A stretch of DNA of 64,000 nt, from assembly GCA_900708905.1 (NCBI GenBank), contig CAADRB010000004.1, forward strand, positions 3,627,760 through 3,691,759, written 5' to 3'. This DNA is from Hymenolepis diminuta. Lineage: Eukaryota > Platyhelminthes > Cestoda > Cyclophyllidea > Hymenolepididae. The translations under genes and the position numbers were made by a program. Shown in pieces: positions 51,201 to 61,475 of this stretch. Each line of letters begins with the position of its first letter. The stretch's first letter is position 1. The notes under the pieces were generated by a model. The model saw only the letters and a program-made list of their open reading frames with translations. It had not been told where the DNA came from and made no database searches.

Positions 51201-54200
51201 CATCATGAAGCTGTGTTGCACTTGCGTTTCAGAAACAAAATCCTAGTCACATGCTCAAAGGTAAGTTAAATTTCGCACGAATAGTTTGTTGTGCAACTTC
51301 AATTACGCTAATTACGTTCACCCACGTACTTTTTGTGAATGTGCTGAATTAGCACCAACCGTTTGAGTTTAGTATTCATTGGTCTAGTGTAGAGACTATT
51401 TAGGTTTCCTCATTTCTACTTTATATCAATCTTCTCCAAAAAACTAAGTTGAAGAATGTAGACTAGTATCTGAAATTTGAGAGGATATTATAGGCGTTGG
51501 CCACATATAAGGCGGGGCACTGTGTAAAACGTACAAAGTTTACGTTGTAGTTCACATAGCTGATTCATTTAAGATAAGAGTCAGGAGGCGTGGGTATTTT
51601 ATTGTCGTACACTAATGAAGTTAGAAGCTAAGACAAAAGTGATTAGCCATCCGTACTCTGGTCATTGCGGGCTACCGATAATAATCTTGTTTTTCGCGTT
51701 TTAATGTCCGTTTTAGGATCGAAATATTGCTGTTTGGGACATGGGTAATCATCCAAAGGACATCCAACTACGAACAATTCTTCTCGGCCATCGAGCCGCC
51801 GTCAATGTTGTTGACTTTGATGAGCGCTATATAGTATCTGCAAGTGGCGATCGTACTATCAAGGTAAGTTCTTGATTTCGATCTACTAGATTTATATTCC
51901 GATTTTTATTTGAAAATGCTTTACGATAATTTTTTAATTTTGTGGAAAGTAATTTAGTCAATATCTGATTGAAAAAACTGCTATATACGGTTATATTATT
52001 TTTCATTTTATTAATCAAGCTCGTTACTCATCATGCTTTATATTATTTGGCTAATAAGGAAGTTTAATCCAGAACTATTTTTGCGTAGAGATTCTCTTAA
52101 GAAACTTGCATTCTGCTGTGCCCCTCTAAACCACTGCGGTTATCAAGCCAATGAATATTTAGTACATTGACACCCAGCTATACAAACTTCAACGCGCACA
52201 TTACTTAGTTAAGTATCTTTTCAAAGTTTAAGAGCTAACTAATTTGTATTTCCTCAAACTGATTACTATAGGGTACTGGCAGTAGCTCAGGTTTGGAGTC
52301 TTTTCCTCATACCATTTTGCGAATCGAGCAAATTGGCGCATCAGTTTCTATGTCTACTGTAAAGTCGTTCTATCGGGGAAAAGCATTTTTAATACAGTTT
52401 TCTAACTTCCAGTAACTTCTCTGAACGAAAATACTGCATTCTACCGCCTTTCTATTGACCACTTTCATTTGGTGCACTTGGTTATTCGGATAAAAGAAAG
52501 TGGTTCCTGATGTGGCGAACATGCATGTTGAGCACTTTGTCATTCTACAACGTACTTTATTTGAATCGAAAGTGTACATGGTAGCACAATATGTTAATTA
52601 TCACTGGAAATTAATCAAAACACGAGATTTACGCTTTGTGCTTTAAATCAATACGTACTAATGATGAGTCATGTGTTCTATTTTACTTCTTGTAGGTATG
52701 GAGAACTGATACATCCACGACAAGTCCGGTTCGCACACTGTCAGGTCATCGGAGAGGAATTGCCTGTCTGCAATATCGCTCCCCTTACGTGGTCTCCGGC
52801 TCCTCAGATTTCACAATTCGTATTTGGGATATTGAAACAGGTGTCTGCTTCCGTGTTCTTGAGGGCCACGATGAATTGGTTCGCTGCATTCGATTCGACA
52901 ACAAACGCATTGTCTCTGGCGCCTATGACGGGTATGTTTTTTTGTATTTTTTATATTCCGATTTTTTTGGAAGTTAATTAAAGCATTTGATTTTATAGTC
53001 TGTATTTGGGATTAGGAATTGGGGAGGGAAGGGAAAGTTCATTTGTGGTTTCCTATTCAATGTCGCAAAGTATTTTTGTGACCAAATGGTCATTTGTAAA
53101 TGTTTTCCCTAAACACCAAGCACCTTACCATTAGGTAGTGGGTATTTGCTGTTTCACAACTGGACATTAATTTGATGTTCCATGCTGCTTAAAGAGGTTT
53201 TTGTTTATAAGGTACTGCATAAGAGGGGGTGAATCTTTTTTCTCATGTCATTTTACACCTTATTGATCAGTTATTACCAGTTCATTTTATGACGTATTTA
53301 ATTATTTTTTGCTGACGCTCTGATCGCGCTCTGCTTTTTCCTCTTTTCCAAATTTGATTTGTTTGATAGAATACAGAATGCGATCTTGTTAATTTCCAAG
53401 CTTGCATTCATCTCACACATGCTTTCTTTACAATGCTCCTGAATTGGTTTGCATGCTTTAGTATTTCATATATTGAGTGTTTTTGTAATCAGCACTTCAA
53501 ATATTAATTGTTATCTAGTATCTGTTATTTGTAATCATGGAAAAGTGTCCCGACATAAGGAGCCTCTAAATTAGTTCAGATAGAAGATGAAGAAGAAAAT
53601 TCAGAGAATTAAAATGTTGGATTTTTCAATTGATTTGAAATTAACTGCTGCAATGTCTAACATTTTCGAGTTCAATATTTGATCGATTATCATTAGCATG
53701 CAAGTTCATTTCGGAGAATTCAGATCAATGGATTGTATTGAGAGGTTGGTCTTAGAAATGTCTATTGTAATAGCAAAGTGCAGTTAGTTATCAACAGGTG
53801 AAAGGAAAGGACAGCACGCTTTTCCGAAACATCAGAGCGAAAGACTGAATGCAGTTGAAATCGAAGTGTTCCTTGTTTTTACGATTCAGAGCTGAACAGG
53901 ATTCGTACCATGATTCACACCTATGAGGCCCTTGTTCACATGACTTTGATTTTCTACCAATATCTAGTTTACCAGCAGCTGAAAGCGATTAATCCCTATT
54001 CTCTTTTTATAAGCCTAGTAGTAGTAGTAGTAGTCTTTGTGGGGGTCAATGAAGCGTCAGTTATTGTTTAGCTGCGAGATGTTTTCCTCTGGAGTTTTCT
54101 ACTTTTTGATTACAATTTTGATGTAAATGAGTGCTAAGGTCATCTGTAAATGTGCTTTACCTTTTTTGAAATTTTGAGGATTTAGATGGCGAATGAAGGT

Positions 54201-54914
54201 AAATCCTTTATCAGGAGATAATACTTCAGCATAATATTTCTCTGTTCTATTTTTTTCTCAGCTACAACATGAATATTTCAAGGTCAAGCTTGAGTTACTC
54301 AGCTCTTCTAGTACGCAGTAGTTGTGTTTGAAAAGTTTCAACATTGTCCAAAGGATCAGTTGATTTACCCCTCTTGCATAAATCCAATTACCTTTTTCCT
54401 ATAATTTTACAGACGAATTAAGGTGTGGGACTTCAAGGCCGCTCTGAATCTTCGTTCTAGAGACAACCAACTTTGTATCCGTACGCTCCACGAACACACA
54501 GGTCGAGTATTCCGCCTGCAGTTCGATGATTTCCAAATAGTCTCCTCATCTCACGATGACTCAATCCTTATCTGGGATTTTACTCACATGGACGCGAACT
54601 CAAATACCAATCAAGAGGATGAGACAGGGGTTGGGGAGAATGACGACGGATTCTTTAACGAGGAAGCAGCTGCCGCTGCAGCAGGTGGAATTCCAGCATT
54701 CAATAATGTCCGTCATATACGACTCATTCATTCTCGGTCACCCCAGCCTGCTGCAAATAATAGCAACCCTCCTCCTAATGCCAATACTCCAGACCAGGTG
54801 ACTCCAGCTGGAGATCAAAATCCTGCCGGTCCTTCCAACGCTGGTCTCCCTGAACAGACTCCTCCATTATCTCAAAATCCTTACTCACCCGCTCAATCCC
54901 ATGGACAAAGCTGA
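45167..54914 (+). CDS. BTRC/FBXW11: beta-TrCP/Slimb F-box WD40 ubiquitin-ligase receptor (six exons)
   Basis: Spliced CDS: 45167-45232, 45463-46233, 50748-51260, 51717-51863, 52696-52931, 54413-54914. It totals 2,235 nt, giving 744 residues plus TGA, and all junctions are GT..AG and in phase. Domain order: dimerisation (D) domain about 60-106 ([12 protein letters not shown]); F-box about 107-147 ([20 protein letters not shown]); a helical linker; and seven WD blades (about 300-634) ending IKVWR, VRLWD, IAVWD, IKVWR, IRIWD, IKVWD and ILIWD. The blades are near-identical in style to human BTRC/FBXW11 ([29 protein letters not shown]). Family members recruit phosphodegron (DSGxxS) substrates such as beta-catenin to SKP1-CUL1. 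The protein is about 140 residues longer than human BTRC because of inserts in the linker and after blade 1, and a C-terminal tail. Confidence 0.95.
45463..46233 (+). CDS. BTRC/FBXW11: beta-TrCP exon 2: D domain, F-box and expanded linker
   Basis: Acceptor TTGTTCTAG|ATACAT and donor ATCCGC|GTAAGT, phase 0 at both ends. It encodes the D domain, the F-box and [11 protein letters not shown], followed by about 95 residues rich in Ser and Gly before [15 protein letters not shown]. The corresponding human segment is only about 20 residues, so this exon carries a lineage-specific insert. Confidence 0.93.
48225..48380. promoter_or_regulatory. CpG-rich block with NRF1-like site in beta-TrCP intron 2
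   Basis: CCGCATGCGCG at about 48,258-48,268 resembles the NRF1 palindrome. CCGCGCCGG and TCGCCGCTTAATGAGCG follow within 100 bases. This is unlike the AT-rich surroundings. It could be an internal promoter for an isoform starting at exon 3, or an enhancer. Confidence 0.35.
49932..50165 (-). other. Unrecognised 77-residue ORF inside beta-TrCP intron 2
   Basis: ATG-started ORF on the strand opposite beta-TrCP, with a hydrophobic middle ([13 protein letters not shown]). I do not recognise the family. Its composition looks more protein-like than neighbouring ORFs. It may be a decayed mobile-element or gene fragment, or chance. Confidence 0.2.
50748..51260 (+). CDS. BTRC/FBXW11: beta-TrCP exon 3: blades 1-2 with an Asn/Ala-rich insert
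   Basis: Acceptor TTGTGTAG|CGTATA and donor TCAAAG|GTAAGT. It encodes [33 protein letters not shown] and IKVW. Then come about 50 extra residues rich in Asn, Ala, Met and Gly, followed by [19 protein letters not shown] and the end of blade 2. Confidence 0.94.
51261..51716 (+). other. beta-TrCP intron 3
   Basis: A 456-nt intron, GTAAGT to TTTTAG. Nothing else seen in it. Confidence 0.85.
51717..51863 (+). CDS. BTRC/FBXW11: beta-TrCP exon 4 (blade 3 end, blade 4 start)
   Basis: Acceptor CCGTTTTAG|GATCG and donor ATCAAG|GTAAGT, phase 0. It encodes [20 protein letters not shown] and [20 protein letters not shown], among the most conserved stretches of the family. Confidence 0.95.
51864..52695 (+). 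other. beta-TrCP intron 4
   Basis: An 832-nt intron, GTAAGT to TTGTAG. It contains only short ORFs with no support. Confidence 0.85.
52696..52931 (+). CDS. BTRC/FBXW11: beta-TrCP exon 5 (blades 4-6)
   Basis: Acceptor TTCTTGTAG|GTATGG and donor GACGG|GTATGT (phase 2). It encodes [40 protein letters not shown] and [20 protein letters not shown]. Confidence 0.94.
52932..54412 (+). other. beta-TrCP intron 5
   Basis: A 1,481-nt intron, GTATGT to TTACAG. It contains a (TAG)6 microsatellite at 54,016-54,033. Nothing else recognised. Confidence 0.85.
54016..54033. repeat. (TAG)6 microsatellite
   Basis: Six perfect TAG units in the last beta-TrCP intron. Confidence 0.9.
54413..54914 (+). CDS. BTRC/FBXW11: beta-TrCP exon 6 (blades 6-7 and C-terminal tail)
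   Basis: Acceptor ATTTTACAG|ACGAAT. It encodes [27 protein letters not shown] and ILIWDF to residue 634. A tail of about 110 residues follows: first acidic with an Ala run ([11 protein letters not shown]), then Pro/Asn/Gln-rich. It ends at TGA 54912-54914. Confidence 0.94.
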
Positions 54915-55204
54915 GTATTGCTGTAGTTCTCTGCCCTCTTCTTGATTCCTCATATTCACTTTTCTATGTGCGCATTTTGACTCGCCTTTCTGTGTGTCGG
55001 TTTACATATTACATGTGTATTGTCATACTCTCCATCTCATATACTTTTCACCAATTCTCTTCTTCCCCCGTTCTTATACTTCTCCTCTCGCGTATTTCTC
55101 ATTCCTTCTTATTCTTCGTCTCTATTTCTTGTTCAGAGATTTTAAAACCTACATGGCACAATCCGAACATATAATTACTAGTGGACAGTCATTTAAAATG
55201 CCTT

Positions 55205-55210
55205 ATTAAA
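55205..55210 (+). terminator. Candidate beta-TrCP polyadenylation signal (ATTAAA)
   Basis: ATTAAA variant hexamer about 290 nt after the stop codon. I saw no closer canonical AATAAA, so this is the best candidate by position only. Confidence 0.3.
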
Positions 55211-56865
55211 ATTATATGAAAAGTTGAGTGTTCAAGATAAAATGCTTTGTTTTGGAGCACTTTATTGACATCATCGTGTCTAGTGAGTCGGGTTAACAGT
55301 GATGCTCAGAAGTGGTTATAGGATTGTGGGTTATGCCCAGTTAAACCTTATTAACTAATGAAAAATATGAAAGTCCTCTAAAAGGTCTGTGTTCTCGGGC
55401 TATTAAAAATTGGGGGGTGTACATAGGAGAGATAAATCCAATGGTGTAGCTGGAGCAGCTTTAATTTGGCATGGGAGTGAATCAGTTTATTGTGATGGAA
55501 GCAGCAGTTGTATTGTGCATCGTCGTCGATGTTAGGATGGTTTTTTACACAATGATTGGCTGTTGAATTTGTAGACTTGAAGAATTACACTAATTAGCAA
55601 ATTTATCGGCGCCGGGACTAGTTAGGTCAATTTTTGAGGAGGGAGCTACTCTGGTTAAAAATAGTGATATCTTGCTATGCAGTCGTTCCCACAGCTCCTA
55701 AGACATTCATCACAGGTAGTTTATAAATGAGGTAGATAATGTGGTGTAAATACTGGAATTATGACAGAGTAATTTCTGTAACTAATAATTTTAAAAATTG
55801 AAGGTGAAATTATAAATCATGAAAAAGATTTGGATTGCCGTTCAACGGGGCTAATCGATAAGCAATCATAATACTGCAATTTTTTCCACTGCATTAAAGG
55901 CGGACATCAGGGGGAATGTTGGTAAGGAGTAGCTTCTTTAGGACAGGGCTAAAGAATTTTGCTCTGGATTAAGAAGATATTAATCAAAGAATTTGGAAGG
56001 TTAGCAACGTTATTATTTTAAACTAAGCCCGAAATATACTCGAATGTGGTTACGTTGACAGTGATTAATATTGCACAATGTATTGGACTAACAATTATAA
56101 CTGACAGACTTACAGCGTACTCTATGGATGCTACTTACCATTAGGACAAATTTAATCGACAACACCACATACGCACACACACAGTGCGTGGTCATCTCAA
56201 AGTAAAAATATGATTCTGAATAATTAGTAAATATGTTACCTTGACAAAATCAACATTTTATTTTATGTTTCCCCTCAAATGTTATTGAAAGTACCCCTTA
56301 TCCTCCAAATTGCTTATATGAACTATTCTGAATTACGTTATACTGTACACACTTCGAGTTGAAATTTGAGAATTTTTTTCGCTATAACAACGAGAGGTCA
56401 TGTTTTCCTTCTTCCTAGCTGGGATATCGGCTTTTAGATCGTAAAAGTCTATATTAATGATAAAGAAATAAGAAGTATTAAATGCATTCGTAAATAGGGG
56501 AAGGGATTTTTTGGTATGACAATTTTATTTTTCATTTTGGAAAATAAAATGGAATGGGTGAAAGGAATTTACGAGAAGGTGTATCGATGAGGAGGAGAGT
56601 GGGTTGTAAACGCTGCATTCAGAAGTTTTATAAAGTATGCTTAGCTATTTTGCAGTAATACTAGTAAAATTAGTTTCTGCCACTATTACCTATCCGCCTA
56701 CTAGATATCGTTAGGTTACGGTTGACTCAACCTCTAGACAGGACTGGAGCTAACTGCGGTCACATTATTAACCAAACAGGTTGTCGTCATTGTTAATATT
56801 TGGAGATCATAACATCGCCAAACTGAATACAGTTTATGTTTCAAATACCTGTCTGACTGTCATCA

Positions 56866-56931
56866 GTGATGTGATTGACAACTTAGAGACGAACCGTGGG
56901 AATTGATAATCCCGAGATAAAACAAAAAATG
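56866..56931 (+). repeat. Short dispersed repeat, copy 2
   Basis: Partner of 129-183 in the same orientation, about 56.7 kb away. The homology cannot be extended far by eye. Confidence 0.4.
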
Positions 56932-57914
56932 CCTAACTATAATTATTCTTTGGCTACTTCTCATCATAAGGTAAAGTAGTCCCGAACATTCATTCATTTA
57001 AGAAAAAATATTTTCGCTATACTGCAGGGAACTTTCTACCCTGGTGTGACAATAGTCCATATTCGAGCGATTTAAATATTGCTTTGATGGAGGTGAACGA
57101 CCTTAGTTAATGATAAATAGAAAACACCAATAAGACCTACCTCGACCGATATCTTTTCAAGTCGTCTAAATACTGGACAAGTCACTGCAATCAGTAAATT
57201 CCGATTTATTTTAGACGAGTCTTTGCTGAATGACTGGTGCGAATAAAGTCATGGTATCTGTGTTGGCATTCTCCTATCTCGTCTCGGGTGTATTTTCGAT
57301 TGTCGAAATTAAAAGATCCAATCATTTTCCACATATTCATGAAGTATGCTGATCTATTTCACGCAGTTTGACAAAAAAGCTTCTTTTAGATGGCTTCGGA
57401 CACATTTCTCATTTATTCCGCCTTCTTAAAAGTCCGATCAATCCTTCATAAATGAGTCATTTTGAGACATTCTACTCTGCCTATATTTATGAATACTTTT
57501 CAACAGGATCATAATGTTACAGTCACTTATCTTATCAATTACAAAACTGCTCGTCTATTTCACAAATTTGTGTTCTGAATAGGACAAGTGATCACCTTTC
57601 TCATGGGGACTAGAACTTTCTGAAATGTGAATATTCATTTTGTTTTCGAATGTAATAATGATAAGACTTTTATAGAGGAGTACAAGTGTATGCCATAGAT
57701 ATTTAATTTCTAGTTAATTATTTTCAGATCAAATAATAACAGTTTTGCAACCTTTACTAATGAGGAAACATCTAAACTAATAGGACGGATGTGACACTTC
57801 ATTTGAGCTTCGGAATCATCAGTTTCCCCTTTCATTTCCATTCTACTGTGAAAGCCCGACATCATCCATCAACTAATGATGGAAAGCAGTCGGTAGATCG
57901 TAAAAAGAGCTGGC

Positions 57915-58245
57915 TCAATGAGTGTTTTTAGTAACATCGTTATTCGAAGGCATATTTAAACTAACATTCGGTCCATTAGCTTTAATATTCGTTTCTATTA
58001 GACTATACTTTTGTAATTCCCTGTAAGTTAAAGTTTTAACTCTAATAGTTTTGTGATTATGTGTATGAATTGTCCAAATCCGCATCGGCATGCATCCAGA
58101 GAGTTTTGTCATATGCCATTGCTAAAGGATATTTGTCAATTTTTATATTAAGTCTATGACAGTATTTTTTGGCTTGTTCCCTTAATGGAGTATAAATTCA
58201 TAAATCGTCAGCAAATTCAAGATGTCGAGACATTCACTCACATGC
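57915..58245 (-). pseudogene. Probable LINE reverse-transcriptase relic
   Basis: On the minus strand near 58,230-58,195 a frame reads SRHLEFADDL, the (F/Y)ADD catalytic box of non-LTR retrotransposon reverse transcriptases. After an in-frame stop it reads IYTPLREQAKKYCHRLNIKI, which resembles the segment following that box. Another frame stays open for 65 residues (58,112-57,915). The stop and frameshift mean it is inactive. Family (RTE, CR1 or other) cannot be told. Confidence 0.4.
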
Positions 58246-59952
58246 CTTCTTTAAAGAGGTTGTGGGGGATAAATTTAGGGTCAAATATCGGAATTCCTGA
58301 AGTTACAATATTCACATTATATTGCCTTTGAGAACGCGGCATCAACCTTAACGACTGAGCTAATTTAAAAAAGGGAACCAATTTCACCTTCAGAGGACTT
58401 TGTTAGTACTAATTCTGATTAAAAAATCTCTCGATTAGACTTTTCCTTTAATATCTGAGTTTGCACGCGTCATCCCAGAGCCCACACACTTACCCCTCAG
58501 AACGTGATGTTGGGCGCAATTTCAGAGCAAACGGCTACGCTAATTGTATTTATTGGCGTTATAATCAGTTGTGGTTGTTATAAAGGGACATTTTAACACC
58601 ACACCCATAATGACATATGTCTAATGTCTTTAAAGTATATTTATACGCTTGTGTTAAAACTGATATAGTTAGCATTAATGACAGCTTAAAATCGTTGAAT
58701 TATCCCATATAGGCTTAAGATTTCTCAACTTCCAAAGTTAAATAATAAATTCGTAAAAGATTTAATAACTGAGATGATTTTATTTATTGCAATTTGGGGA
58801 ACTTCATTAATCTCAAGCAGAATACATATCATTCTATACATTGTGAATGCAAAAGGAAAATTACGGGACCTCAGAGCAAAGAAACAGAATGCAAATTCTG
58901 AGAAACAGGATAAAATCTGGGTATATAATACAGTGCATCATAAAAAATATTTCAAAATTCATATTTCAGGAAGAGATCAATATATATTGCAGTGATTTAG
59001 GCCAATAACTCATGTCCAATTTAATCACATGTTAAAAATAATAATTCACAAACCCATTTAGGAAATTGAAAACCCATATTGGCTTAAGGATGGCTGCAAT
59101 GGGGCTCCCAACTGAGAAACACGAACTCTACCAATCCCTTTATTGGCCAAACTTAACCATTGTGATTGGCCATTTCGCTCACTAGGTGGGCACTGATGGG
59201 CACAAAATCGGTGACCTCCGATTTTGTAGCAAACCACGTAAACCACTTCACCACCAGTACACATTTGAGTACCTGTTATCAATTATGCCAAACTAGTTCG
59301 TATATCATAATATCGATGTCATTATTTGATATATCGTCATACTGGCTTTATCCCCAGACGTGTCCAAAATCGTTTAATATGTTGGCTCATCCACCTGATT
59401 GGATTTCACTCTCTTCTTATCACGTACTAGTTATATGTGTGGGGTCATATTCCTACTGGCCACAAAAACTCCATTCCATTAACCGACTAAATTCCTGCAT
59501 GAAGTTCATGAACACCGCCGAGTGCACGTGTGAAGAAGCTTTAATAAATCCTATGTTCTGGTATGTGCATAATTATACATTCAATATATTGTTGCGTGCA
59601 ATTCAATTGCTTCCGGTGTTCTATAGATAGTGGTCTTAGACACAGCATCGATTAGTATACTACAGCGAGGTTTAGCGGGTAGATTTTCAGATTCTTCAAT
59701 CGACTTGTGTTATACTGCAAAATATTCCAAGTACTAAAGCATTAAAAATATTTTGCGTTCATAAGTCCATTAACAAAAAAATCAGACATACAAGACTCCG
59801 ATAACTTTGCCTAATTTACATGAATATTGTAAAACAAGTTTTGAAAAGGCATTGGTTTTGGAACCAAAAAAGGATAATTAAAAGTAATCTTAATAAATTG
59901 GGATGTATCAATAATAACACCATTAGAAAAATGTAGTACCAGTACAGTCTGG
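58246..59952. other. Gene-free region
   Basis: A 154-codon plus-strand ORF (59,166-59,630) lies here, rich in Ser, Tyr, Ile and His, without recognised domain or splice context. I do not call it a gene. No other feature seen. Confidence 0.5.
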
Positions 59953-59972
59953 GTCAGGTTTGCCCTGTCCCT
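59953..59972 (+). repeat. 20-bp direct repeat, left copy
   Basis: GTCAGGTTTGCCCTGTCCCT, identical to 60,827-60,846. An exact 20-mer twice within 1 kb is not expected by chance. Confidence 0.85.
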
Positions 59973-60826
59973 TATCATTATTATCCAAAGCAATAACAAA
60001 AGATTTACTATTTATAATTACGGAAACCAACTGACATCGAATAGCGGCAAATCCAACAATGGATAAAGAGGAAGGGGATCAAAATGACACAAGGAGCAGC
60101 ATCAAGGTATCAGAATCTTAGTTTATTTGATTTTTGAACTCGGATTGTACACTATTTACCAAATGGTTAGTTGACATTCCAAAATTCAAATATCACGATT
60201 TATTCCCTGGATTGCAGCAAACGGTTGTTAGCGATGGTCGGTATTTATTGACCAGTATTATTTAATCAGGAACGTTGGTTAAGCTGCTTTACTTTATGGA
60301 TGTAATCATTTTAGATCGTTAGTATCAAATAAACTATTTAAACAGTGAGCATAAATAATATTTATTCTATCGCAAATAGTTTGGTATTTTTAAGTCAACT
60401 TTGCAATTATATGACAGATTTCAAATAAGCACTGAAGGGGTCTTAAATAGCATATAATTCAAAATTAGTTGCGGATTTTTAAACTTTAATTATATTACAC
60501 TGATGCGCATATTTTGTGGTTCAGGATTAAGGTTCGAAACTATATTCGTAGATAATACTAAGACTTATAGGGCTTAAATTGAATTATGGTTAAACAAAAC
60601 CTGCTAAGGTGATAGACGGGTACAAAATTTCAGAATAATAAAATAAAAGGATTCTTTTGAAAAGGAGTAGTAATTGGTGTCTATTTAGCCGTTTCGAGGT
60701 AATTCTGGACTCAAAGTCGGAGTTCAGATAAAAGATTAATAAGTGGAAAATCTCAACAAATAATAAAAAAAATTTAAATCATAGGCGCGAATTCAAATTC
60801 ATTTCTCCTTTGCTTGGAAACTCAGA

Positions 60827-60846
60827 GTCAGGTTTGCCCTGTCCCT
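60827..60846 (+). repeat. 20-bp direct repeat, right copy
   Basis: Exact second copy of the 20-mer at 59,953. The 854 bases between are AT-rich with no ORF of note. Confidence 0.85.
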
Positions 60847-60995
60847 CTTTGTAGCGCTCGCATACTGACTCGTAACTTCATCCCAAGTATCAGCGAACAA
60901 AGAACGCGAATTCGGTCAACAATATTATCGTACCTCATTTCACATGTCCCTCACAATCCACATTGTCCATCACCAACCCCAACACTCCTCTCTTT

Positions 60996-61045
60996 CCTCC
61001 CACCTCCCACCTCCCACCTCCTCTCCCCCCTCCTTCTCCATCTCC
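60996..61045. repeat. C-rich 7-bp tandem repeat (CCTCCCA)3 and C/T tract
   Basis: Three CCTCCCA units, then CCTCCTCTCCCCCCTCC. The minus strand therefore has four runs of at least three G and could form a G-quadruplex. It lies in a wider pyrimidine-rich block (60,940-61,060) that creates several overlapping Pro/Ser/Leu-rich ORFs of no coding value. Confidence 0.7.
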
Positions 61046-61457
61046 CCTCTTATCTGTCGCCAGTTATCCAATAAACCCGTGGCCCCACTTAACTCTTGGT
61101 CTTCTCACTCGGAAGAGGCTGTTGTTTCCTATTAGCCTTGACGATATCTTCAGTTCTCTGAAGGCATCTTATAGTCTAACTTGATCTGGCTCCTTAAATA
61201 CCTTAATATGAGGAAAGAGCTACTTTGAACGAATAATGTACGCAATAGCGCGATACTTCTGACAGATCGACTGCAATTGGAGTACATATTATTCCTATTT
61301 GCAAGTAGGTAGGACAGAGACGTGTAGGTTACAAATCCATCTACTCAATTTCTGAGTCACGGAGGAACAGTGGTGGACCATTGGAATAATGGGGCAATGA
61401 AGCAGTAATGAGCATCGAGATGGTCACGCCTCTCACTGGCTATTCATCGTTGGACGC

Positions 61458-61475
61458 CACACACACACACACACA
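61458..61475. repeat. (CA)9 microsatellite
   Basis: Uninterrupted CA dinucleotide run. Confidence 0.9.

Larger units (their letters stand above)
54915..57900. other. Gene-free region downstream of beta-TrCP
   Basis: The beta-TrCP 3' UTR starts here (C/T-rich to about 55,140). After it comes AT-rich sequence with no supportable gene. A short segment at 56,866-56,931 resembles one at the left end of the window. Confidence 0.55.

Noticed and set aside
57780..57830. IRPISLDVSS on the minus strand as an RT 'RPISL' motif
   Set aside because: It lies on the wrong side of the FADD box for a single colinear reverse transcriptase, so it is probably coincidence or a rearranged fragment.
59166..59630. 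154-codon plus-strand ORF
   Set aside because: No recognised motif, no good flanking splice sites, and a composition (Ser, Tyr, Ile, His) typical of chance ORFs in this DNA.
60814..61184. Three overlapping Pro/Ser/Leu-rich ORFs
   Set aside because: They are overlapping frames of one C/T-rich low-complexity block.
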